Of a stretch of 64,000 nucleotides of DNA, positions 53,366 to 61,812 are shown piece after piece; the stretch's first letter is position 1; each line of letters opens with the position of its first letter. Source of the DNA: Polydactylus sextarius (lineage: Eukaryota > Chordata > Actinopteri > Polynemidae); contig CM028916.1 in assembly GCA_016801845.1 (NCBI GenBank), positions 14,380,014-14,444,013 on the forward strand, given 5' to 3'. The notes beneath the pieces are model-generated. The model did no database searches. It saw only the letters and a list, made by a program, of their open reading frames with translations, and had not been told where the DNA came from. Position numbers and translations under genes: made by a program.

Positions 53366-54880
53366 ACTCTATATTGAAAAAAGTTACAGTGCACAAGCAC
53401 TAAACCTATTAAGCAAACTGACATAACTAAAATAAAGATAAATAAATAAATCCTTTTCTTTTGTTTATGGCAATCAGTCCCTTTTTATCCCTGTTTTTAT
53501 ACAAATTTTAGTTTGTTTTATGCACCTTATTGATAAAAAAAAAAATGTAATTAGATTAAACATTAACCAGAATGTAAATCTTTTATTCTTTCTTTTTTTT
53601 TTTTTTTTTTTTTATTTCCAACTATTTATACATAGTTCTGAGGTTGACTCACCATCACAGGACAACTGAATATAAGTGTGACCTTTAGGCTCGGACACTG
53701 GAAACTTTAGGCCGAGAGGAAAAAAAATGTAACAACATATCTGACAGGCATGCTTTATAATAGCTGACATGTTTCCAGCATTGACTCATCCATCCTTGGA
53801 TCAACTGTATCATCTTTTTCATGACATCTTGAATTAAATAGTTGATTTTGTGCTCAGCATGCAGCTGTCATCGTTATATACCTCTTGAGTCGCTTGTTTA
53901 ACTGCTGATGACAGCAATCATGTTGAAAAGCAGTCATAATGACAACTGTACATTTCATTCACGTATCAACATTTCAGTCATCTCGCTTCGTCTTTTAATA
54001 ACTCACTGACAGCATGTTGTTGCTGTGCAGGAACTATCAAGCACCTTTAAGTTTTGAACTTCAACTCTACCAAATCAGGAACTCAGCCTGATAACCTCCA
54101 GCTTTTACCATGCATCACGGTTAAGTGTATTGAACATTGCCGCTGTGTCCTTTCATTAGTGTTTATTCATTTGAAACAAAGCTTTATAAAGTGGATCACA
54201 TATAGATCAAAGTGTGTTCATATTTGTCTTCAACAGCTTGTAGCTATATGTAATATCAACATGCGACATATGACACTGTACAAATTTATAGATTTGACCT
54301 GTGAGATTCATTAATAGACTGAAGCATTTGAGGCCTGAGACTATAGACTGTGCACCTGCTGTTTAATGTCTGTCAGATTGTGGCCTACAGCTTGATAGAG
54401 TCAACATGGTTACATGACCAGACTTGATCTGATATAGAAAATTATCCCCACAAACTAAAAAAGACTGTATTAAAACCACATTGGCTTATTGGCTTGATAT
54501 GATATTGCAAGTTTAAACAATAAATTCATAATGTGGGACAGCTTCAGATTCTGATTGATTGTTCTACAGTTTATTAGCCTACATGTGTTTCAAAGTGAGG
54601 ACCTTCAAGTGAGTACTTTAGGCGTATTAATACTGTGTTATTTGTTGTCACTATCCATTCATACTGCTAGGGCCAGTATGAGACAAATACACCGCATTTA
54701 TTTTCAGTGGATCACTGAACGTATTGGACTTATAAATATTTAGGATAATTTTAAACGAGACACTGGCTGTTGTAAAAAAAATTGTTTTTTTTTTCTTTAG
54801 CACAAATGAAACCCGATACAGGTTGTTTTCCATCGAGGCGTGAACACATGGTTTTGTTTGCGCCCTTGTACTTTTAGTCA

Positions 54881-54894
54881 CCACGAGGTGGCAA
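54881..54894 (+). promoter_or_regulatory. CTCF-like motif
   Basis: CCACGAGGTGGCAA on the plus strand matches the CTCF core except at the fifth position, including the critical GGTGGCA part. Its orientation is opposite to the motifs at 52.56 and 52.83 kb. Confidence 0.4.
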
Positions 54895-55296
54895 TAGAGT
54901 CACATGAAAACCAAATGAACTGATGGAGAATAACTGGTTTTTGAATCCCAGAGTTTCAGTTTTACATGTTAAAATGTAAATTTAAAATTGTAAACTGCAT
55001 GATAAACATGTGTTTTATCTTCATCGTCCCTCTCTACTAATTTATTTAATAACAATCGTTACAATTACCAGTAAATCATATAGACCCGTTCCTTGAAATT
55101 AACTTGGACACAGTTTACATGAATATTGACCTCGGCGCATGAGCAGAAAAAGAAACAAAACTTGACATTTCACAACTTGAAATGTGTGAGTTGTGACAAT
55201 ATAGGCAATATTCTTATTTATCTGTCTAATAACAAGATATATTATAACTACCAGGATGTGACAGAGAAAAATATGCAGATTAAAGAACTGGAAATC

Positions 55297-55507
55297 CTGA
55301 TTGTGATTGCTATTTTGTTAGTGAGCGCACAGCACACCACGCACACAACGAAATTTGACCTCTTCTTTTAACCCATCATCACACGTGGGCAGGAGGGGGG
55401 GGGCATCTATACACCTTGCTTCACCTCAGTGGGATCTTGGCAGTCGGTGGATTTGAATCTTCGACCTGACAAGTCGACTTTCTTAGCTACCAGGCTGCCA
55501 CTGCCCC
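55297..55507 (-). mobile_element. tRNA-derived SINE with fish-type tail
   Basis: Read on the minus strand, the element starts GGGGCAGTGGCAGCC and has an A-box-like GGCAGCCTGGTAGC (about 55486-55499) and a B-box-like GATTCAAATCC (55449-55459), as in the tRNA-like head of polymerase III SINEs. The body contains CCCACTGAGGTGAAGCAAGG and a G/C-run. The tail has GATGGGTTAAAAG, CAAATTTCGTTGTGTGC and TAGCAATCACAATC, landmarks of a SINE tail widespread in teleosts. The exact family name is not known to me. It lies about 0.7 kb past the foxf2 stop. Confidence 0.75.
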
Positions 55508-55587
55508 AAATCCAAAATGATGTTACTAACTTATGTAGATAAAAAAAAAAAAAAAAACTTTAAATCTCTATATATTGTCTCACGTAA

Positions 55588-55593
55588 TTTATT
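55588..55593 (-). terminator. foxf2: second poly(A) signal candidate of foxf2
   Basis: AATAAA on the minus strand about 0.6 kb after the foxf2 stop codon and just before the SINE. This would give a 3' UTR of usual length for the family. Confidence 0.35.
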
Positions 55594-56007
55594 GTTTCTT
55601 GTTTCTTTTCTTTTTTTCACCGCTAAGATGCCGGAAATTAAGTTAGTGACTATCAATGCAACATGTTTCCAGACGGTCAGAAAAAACGAGACGTAACTGA
55701 ATAATTGATACCAGTGAAATCATCTGTACAATGATAATAATGATGATGATAATAACAATAATATATTATTTAAAAGACATTCAGGACTTCCAAATGATCC
55801 TTTAAAAATAAAGCTCTTTAATGATTTGTTGCAGATCTTTTTAATCAACAAAATTTCAATAACATCTGGGAAAATTAAGTGCACGAATACAGATAAATTC
55901 AGATACGTGTTCTATGTCAGTAAAAATGTAAATACTGCTCATCCATGTGTGTAAATTCAGTCACCTCAGGACAAAGTGAATAAAGTCTCCACGTCCTGAT
56001 CATTATT

Positions 56008-56013
56008 TTTATT
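56008..56013 (-). terminator. foxf2: first poly(A) signal candidate of foxf2
   Basis: AATAAA on the minus strand about 190 nt after the foxf2 stop. It would give a short 3' UTR. Confidence 0.35.
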
Positions 56014-56202
56014 TCTTTAATAAAAAGGCGTAAAAGGTCAAAGTTCACTGTGGAAAACTGCCTCTGCATCAGGAATCAACAACAAGAAAAAAATTGCCTT
56101 TTCGTGACCAAAGATATTGTTAAAATATTTCTTCTTGTGGTTGAAACGTACGAGACAGTCGTGTCTTTAAGCGTATTTAAATGCGAGTCTTCCTTCATCC
56201 TG

Positions 56203-58597
56203 TCACATGACGCATGGCTTTACGTCCTGATAGACACTCTGGTGATGATGATGAAGCTGATGATAATAAGATCCTCCGTTGCTGGGATGAAGAGAGGAGA
56301 TTCCATTTAAATTCAGGACGAAGTCCTTCCTGTCACACACAGGAGCCGAGTGACTGGAATACCGGGACAATCCCACTGTAAACAAACAGGACGCATGAGG
56401 TTAAAACATAATTTCTTTACTCGTCTATTTTATCAAGTTAATGTGTATTATTATGTTTTATTCCAAATGATATTAAGGCTTACCAAGTCTTCCTCATAGA
56501 GCTGTTATTACTTTATACAGGCCTATATTCGAACATTTTACTTGTCAGTTTGCGTAAAAAAAAAAACCCTTTGTGTTTGATAATTATTCTCTTAGAATCC
56601 AGTAACAGATAACAGTTAATTTGTAATTTACTCATTAACAATAAAATCAACACAAAAAGGCCTAAGTTGTGGTAGCCTAACACATTATGTTTAAAATGCT
56701 TTTTTTTTCCCTCTACAGCTTTTTGTCACAAAGTAAATAATCCTAACCCTATAGCAATAAGACCCGAACAGTTTATGCCTAATCTCTTGAACAATAAAAA
56801 AAATGTTAATAAAGTTGCACCAATTTATCATCATGAATAATTAAAAAAAGAAAAAAGAAAATACACAAAAAGGGAAACGAATAAACAATAATAAAACTGC
56901 ATCATTTATTTATTATCATGTATTTGTATTTTGATCAACAGTCTGATTAGAGGCCTTAACTAAAGTTACATGAAAACAACGTGAGTATTTTTTTTTTATT
57001 GTTGAGAATATATAAATAATAGAAATAATATATTTGTGACAGTGTGTTTAAAGTAATTTATGTTACTTTCTCGTGCATTTATTTCTACTGTGCTTTCATA
57101 ACTATTGTATATTATTGTGATCGTGTAAATCCTCAATACACTCCATGACATGACCTTAAACTACTACGTAGCCAAATGGCGAGAAAGAAATTTAGATTAA
57201 TAAAATTTCACACTCACAATTTTATGAAATTTGTAATGTTTTCTGGAGTTTATTTGCACAATTATACAGACAATTTGATGCGCATTAGTTTGTGCTTGCC
57301 AAGGCCATATTTCTATGTTTTACTTTATGTAAAGATGCTATATATTTATATGGTTACTTACATAACATTTCGCATCCAGTGCAGCTAACATAAAATATCA
57401 GACTTCTGTAGATTTGTTAATTCACTTACTGTTAAAAGTTTTGGGTGCCTGGAAAGCTAAGACTACTTGATTTTAGGCAAACTGTGAGGATTTCAGTTTT
57501 TGTTGAGCACCCCAGTCTAATAAATAGAGCAATAAATGGTGCAAAATAGTACCCGATTGCTATTGCAAATAGTGATCAGGTAATAAAATATACAGTTTAT
57601 GCATAAGGGTAAAGGTTAAGATTCTACCTGAAAGGTCAGAAGAATCACGTGCATTATGGTGCAGATATCCCTGATCCAGGGAGTAAGACGACATCCCCGT
57701 GTGCAGAGCAGATGAAGTGGGGCTACTCGATGCCAGAGACTGTTGTTTCATGTATGAAGGTACACCAGGTGAACTCCAATGTGAAGCTGCATTGGCATAA
57801 GGCGACTGGCAGTCCAGAGAGCCCACCATCGCTGGAGAGGACTGCAGGGGGCTGCTGCTGCTGTCCGGGCAATAGTCCGCGTTAGAGGCCACCTGACATG
57901 CAGCCATGTACGATGACCCGGAGCTGGATGACATGTGCTGAACGGGATGTCCCGTTCCAAGTCCCTCGAAGCCAGCTGACATCGGATTTCCCATCAAGTC
58001 TAAGTTATAGCTGTTATGACAGGCTAATGAGCCCGAGGGTGGTTGAAAATCAAAGTTCTGTGGCAACATAGATGCACCAAAACCGATACCATTCATCATC
58101 CTGTACATCGGTTTCAAAGCTTGGCATTTCCTGCGGAACCCCCGAGGTCTGCGACGAAAGGAGCCCTCCTCGAACATAAACTCACTCCCCGGGTCGATGG
58201 TCCAGTAGTGGCCTTTGCCAGGTCTACCAAGACCTTTAGGAAGCTTAATAAAACACTCGTTAAGAGAAAGGTTGTGTCTGACGGAGTTCTTCCATCCCTG
58301 GTACGTTCCCCTAAAGAAAGGGAAGCGGGCCTGCAAGAATTGATAGATTTCGCTCAAAGTAAGCCTTTTGGTCGGTGAGCTTTGAATTGCCATCACGATG
58401 AGAGCAATATATGAGTAGGGGGGTTTCTCTGGGCGCCTCAAGCCCGAGTTTCCCTTCTTCCCTTTAGCTGATGCAGAGTGTGTGCTCTCCATCACTGGCT
58501 GCGCGCTCAGCAGAGCTGCGTTTAGAGCACCGGCAGCTGAACTGGAGCGCGGAGGATTTGACGGATCCAAACGTTGCTGGGAGTTCTCAGTCGTCAT
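56203..58597 (-). CDS. foxf2: forkhead box F2 transcription factor, two exons
   Basis: Nuclear DNA-binding factor of mesenchyme; FOXF2 works in gut, craniofacial and brain pericyte development, downstream of hedgehog signalling. Coding exon 1 is 58597-57628 (970 nt) and exon 2 is 56375-56203 (173 nt). Joined, they give 380 residues, against about 440 in human FOXF2, which has longer Ala/Ser/Gly tracts. The protein starts MTTENSQQ, as family members start MTTE. The forkhead domain is about residues 57-150 ([19 protein letters not shown]; recognition helix [14 protein letters not shown], 103-116), followed by [19 protein letters not shown]. Exon 1 ends CTTTCAG/GTAGAA and exon 2 starts TTTACAG/TGGGA. 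The split Val codon restores the conserved DLSVGLSRY and then [16 protein letters not shown]. The C-terminus QDVKPCVM is diagnostic of FOXF. The start ATG has A at -3. The frame continues upstream to a GTG at 58690 through a lysine-rich stretch, rejected because it has no ATG. Confidence 0.96.
56376..57627 (-). other. foxf2: foxf2 intron
   Basis: A 1252-bp GT-AG intron in phase 1 (one base of the Val codon lies in exon 1). Its position just after the DLS motif is the one used in vertebrate FOXF genes. The intron is AT-rich, and I see no repeat element in it. Confidence 0.92.
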
Positions 58598-58604
58598 GGT
58601 TGCG

Positions 58605-58644
58605 TCTCTTTTTTTTTTTTTTTTTTTTTCTTTTTTCTTTTTTT
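58605..58644. repeat. homopurine tract in the foxf2 leader
   Basis: Forty consecutive pyrimidines on the plus strand, mostly T. In foxf2 sense this is an uninterrupted A/G tract ending 7 nt before the ATG. Confidence 0.9.
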
Positions 58645-58899
58645 GGGTCCGACCACTGTATTTATCTCTGTAACGCTCCTGCGAATTCACTTTCCCTTGT
58701 ATTTGAAACGCTATTAAACGCTCCCTGCTGTGGCAATTAAAGAGGTCAGTGTCTCTTTGCGATGCTCTGCGCGTTTGTAACCGTGAAAGTCAAGAAACAC
58801 CAGCCGCTGTACCTCCTTCCTCTCTCTGTCCATTGCTGGCAATAATCCCATATAAGAGGGGGGAATAAAAGCTCCTCGACTTTGCTTGCGCATATCCAC

Positions 58900-60200
58900 C
58901 CGGCCAAACACAACTCGACCACCTATCAATTCTAAAATCTCTCCCTGCCTCTCTCTCTAACCCCCTAAAATCCCTCCAAGAAATCGCCAGGAACTACTCC
59001 CTCCCCATCTGGCCAGGATCCAGACTAGAAGCCGGACACGGCACAGTGGAGTAAGACAAATCTCCTCCCACGACTCCCCTTTCCAAAACACCTCACTATA
59101 CGTTTGTCAGACCAATATTTGTCACGATAACTTGACCAGTCGTGATGGATGCAGAAGCACGGTTTGGGTAAATCACTCCTTTTGTCTCATACCTGCAAAA
59201 AAGTGATGATGTCTGCCAGTTGTTTTATGTTGTAAAGGAGAAGGAGACCTGATTTGTTTGGGATCTGTTCAGGGTTAGGGCTTTGACATGAGAGGAAGCA
59301 TGCTTTTTCCATCAGAGCGTGCCAGCATACCACACACAGCGGACAAGTGTCAGTTTACCTCTTGGGGCCTGGATTTTATCCCCGGAGAAATGAATTGATT
59401 GTAAAAAATCTTTTTAAGTCTTAAGGAACGACTGTGAAATATTGAAATGTCGTTTCTACAACGCCTATTCCAGTAAATTGCTTTTTTCACGTGTGAATAA
59501 TTTCCCATAAACCAGCGTAAACTAAAAACACCATGTACCCAGAATATCAGCAACATCAAAACCCTGCAGCCCTGCTGCGTTCAGGATGCGCAGCTGCTTT
59601 AAAAGGAAATTTACTTTCTAGCCTCAGAAGAATGGCCCTACTTGGAAGACATTTCTTCCTATTGTGGATTGCAGTTCCAGTTAGCTCAGGATGCACCATT
59701 TGTATAAACTTTTTCCTGCGCATGTGTGGTGACTGAGGCGACAGCTATTTGCAGCGCCAGACAGAAAACATAAATATTGAATGCCCCTATCCGGCAGCAG
59801 CGAACTGCTTGAACACTGACAAGTAAATACTTATAAACCACTAGATTTTTCTGGTAGTATAAGCAATAAAGGGAAAAAAAATCATATATCAACAATAAAT
59901 AAATAGGGGTTAATATTGTTATTATAGCCTACATAAGCATGCGTTATTCTTATATAGCCAGAAGAGCAGGTTCTCTGAGAATTTTGTGACGTGGAATAAC
60001 ATGAACACACGCCCAGATGAACGTTAATAGACTGGTATCTAACAGGTGTTGACGTCTCATACAGGTGTCAGTCTTTCTTTGGCTCTACGTGAACCATTAT
60101 GACATTATGTATTTTATTATTGAAGTTGTGTGACAAGAATAGAAATGTCATTGTAGAGAGCAAATATGAGGAAGAGAAAAGAAACGAAAACAATCGATGT
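58900..60200. other. foxf2-foxq1 intergenic region
   Basis: Short spacer between the foxf2 promoter region and the foxq1 3' end. No gene is recognised. A C/T-rich stretch lies at about 58935-58965. Two ACAGGTGT motifs lie 20 bp apart at 60041-60048 and 60061-60068. Confidence 0.6.
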
Positions 60201-60230
60201 GCATCTTTTTTTTTTTTTTTTTTTTACATT

Positions 60231-60236
60231 TTTATT
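60231..60236 (-). terminator. foxq1: poly(A) signal of foxq1
   Basis: AATAAA on the minus strand about 280 nt after the foxq1 stop, with a second hexamer just before it (60249-60254). A run of twenty genomic As (sense strand, 60206-60225) starts 6 nt further on. Confidence 0.5.
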
Positions 60237-60516
60237 GAACAAACAGTGTTTATTTTCAGCTCAGTAACATTTGCAAAATAAAAATATTAAAATATTTGTT
60301 AAAATGTTAAAATATTACATCTGATGATGCTTTTCAGGGAAATCACCGCAGGCACGAAATAAAATATGAAAATGTAACACCATGTCACCACAATTATATC
60401 AAATCCAATGTAATCCCAACACAGAGGGAAACGTTTCTGTCTTTGGCACTTTCCCTCCTTCTCTTTCCATCATCAGTGCACGTTGATGATTTTTAATCAT
60501 CAAATAAAAGAGTGTA

Positions 60517-61356
60517 TTAGTGATATTGTGAAAGCAGCTCGACGCCATAGACATTTGACACCTGCGCAGCTGCGCAAGAGTCCAGGTGGTAAGGTGGCTT
60601 AAGGTACAGAGGCGAGGCAGGTGCGTTGGAGTGAGGCGTCAGTTCAGGGTAGCACGGCCAGGTGAAGACAGGGAGAGGAGGGAAATGCTCTTTGTTTGAG
60701 TCTCTTTTAAACGGCTTGCTGAGGATACTGTCAATAGCGAATGAACTCGTGAACTTGGCACATGACTCAGTCTTGGTGGCGGCTTCAGGCTGGGGAATGC
60801 GCTGCGGCTCCTCCGCGCGCTCGGACATCTCCACCTCCATCTCCTGCTCAGTCCGGAACTTTTTGTTGATGCGTTTTCTTCTGCGTCGAAACACCCCGTC
60901 TGCGAACGTGTATTCGCTGTGAGGATTGAGCATCCAGTAATTGTCTTTTCCCCAAGGTCTAGACGGGTCCCGGAGCACTTTGACAAAACAGTCATTTAGA
61001 GACAAGTTGTGTCGAACCGAGTTCCTCCAGCCGGTGTAGCTGCCCCTGAAGAACGGGAACTTTTTCATCAGATAGTCGTTTATTTCCGCCAAAGTCAGGC
61101 GTCCACAGGGCGAGTCCCGGATAGCCATGGCGATGAGGGCGATGTATGAGAACGGAGGTTTGGGTCTCCGTGTGTATGGCTTTGCCTTGCCACCGACGCA
61201 CGGAGTAACAGGTGGAGGGCTGTGAGCAACGCAGTCTCCATCCGACCCCAGCTCCTCCTCAGCAGAGAGAGGAGAGCGCACACTCCCCTCTGCATCACTG
61301 GACATCTCGAAATGTTTCATGTCATAGTGGCTCCCGCACAACACCTCCAACTTCAT
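60517..61356 (-). CDS. foxq1: forkhead box Q1 transcription factor, single exon
   Basis: Nuclear forkhead factor of epithelia; FOXQ1 is linked to hair differentiation, gastric mucin production and epithelial-mesenchymal transition in mammals. The intronless frame encodes 279 residues, shorter than human FOXQ1 (about 400) because low-complexity tracts are missing. The N-terminus is acidic ([20 protein letters not shown]). The forkhead domain is about residues 66-160, begins [19 protein letters not shown] and has recognition helix [14 protein letters not shown] (111-124). The wing [20 protein letters not shown] is FOXQ1-type, with Trp where most classes have GKG. A basic [11 protein letters not shown] follows. 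The motif [11 protein letters not shown] (206-216) is the conserved C-terminal FOXQ1 motif. The ATG at 61356 has A at -3 and follows a TATA promoter by about 150 nt. It is the first gene of the co-oriented cluster. The a/b ohnolog is undecided. Confidence 0.96.
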   Translation of the reverse strand: MKLEVLCGSHYDMKHFEMSSDAEGSVRSPLSAEEELGSDGDCVAHSPPPVTPCVGGKAKPYTRRPKPPFSYIALIAMAIRDSPCGRLTLAEINDYLMKKFPFFRGSYTGWRNSVRHNLSLNDCFVKVLRDPSRPWGKDNYWMLNPHSEYTFADGVFRRRRKRINKKFRTEQEMEVEMSERAEEPQRIPQPEAATKTESCAKFTSSFAIDSILSKPFKRDSNKEHFPPLPVFTWPCYPELTPHSNAPASPLYLKPPYHLDSCAAAQVSNVYGVELLSQYH

Positions 61357-61535
61357 GATTATTGATTGACCTCCGATGATGTTGCTATGTGTCCAATATG
61401 TTCCACGCGTAAAGTCCGTAACTCGCGTGCGTCAGGATACAGACTGCTTTGAATTGCATCCGACACTTTCCTTCTTAGTTAACATACCTGTAAGAGGAAC
61501 AACAGCCCATCTCACCTTCGCTCTGTGTGAGGAGC

Positions 61536-61543
61536 TATTTATA
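61536..61543 (-). promoter_or_regulatory. foxq1: TATA box of foxq1
   Basis: TATAAATA on the minus strand. It predicts a start site near 61512 and a leader of about 155 nt before the foxq1 ATG. A GC box lies 30 bp upstream at the expected promoter spacing. Confidence 0.65.
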
Positions 61544-61572
61544 GCCGGCTCACCTCAGGACCAACCCAAGAA

Positions 61573-61580
61573 GGCGGGGC
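61573..61580 (-). promoter_or_regulatory. foxq1: GC box (Sp/KLF site) of foxq1
   Basis: GCCCCGCC on the foxq1 sense strand, 30 bp before the TATA box. Its surroundings are far less GC-rich, so it stands out. Confidence 0.5.
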
Positions 61581-61754
61581 TATAGATGATTTGGAACATC
61601 TCAAAAATATCTTCACATAGCGTGAGTGATTCTCAATAATAAAACGTTGGGATATAATAAAAATTTCACCATGAGCCTAAATTAAAGTATTTAGCAATTA
61701 CTAAATGATGGAATTCACCCTAAACACCTTTCGGGACTGTGTTAATGGCTGTCT

Positions 61755-61812
61755 CACCTGTTAAACCTATGAAAACTTTGGGACTATTTCACCTGAGACA
61801 ACCAGGTGGCGT
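61755..61812. promoter_or_regulatory. foxq1: E-box cluster with overlapping CTCF-like site upstream of foxq1
   Basis: CACCTG at 61755-61760 and 61790-61795 and CAGGTG at 61803-61808 are the Snail/Zeb class of E-box. The last is embedded in CAACCAGGTGGCGT (61799-61812), which contains the CTCF core CCAGGTGGCG. The cluster lies about 250 bp upstream of the predicted foxq1 start. Confidence 0.35.

Larger units (their letters stand above)
50900..55296. other. foxc1-foxf2 intergenic region
   Basis: This is mostly AT-rich non-coding sequence between two genes transcribed in the same direction. No credible ORF is present. It holds GA and TA/TG microsatellites, a T-run at 53593-53613, CTCF-like motifs near 52.56, 52.83 and 54.88 kb, and the SINE at its foxf2 end. 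Confidence 0.6.

Noticed and set aside
57560..57627. Continuation of foxf2 exon 1 past the DLS motif to a stop at 57560
   Set aside because: The frame here is intronic. A good donor lies at 57627, and the conserved C-terminus lies in exon 2 with a matching phase.
58598..58690. 31-residue lysine-rich N-terminal extension of foxf2
   Set aside because: It starts with GTG, not ATG, and only translates the A-rich leader tract. The family start MTTE is at 58597.
58848..58860. CArG-like CCATATAAGA upstream of foxf2
   Set aside because: It misses the consensus CC(A/T)6GG by one base and has no supporting second site. Too weak to call an SRF site.
61487..61500. CTTACAG/GTATGT splice-like sequence in the foxq1 leader
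   Set aside because: It looks like both acceptor and donor, but no acceptor with a pyrimidine tract follows before the ATG, and foxq1 is normally intronless.
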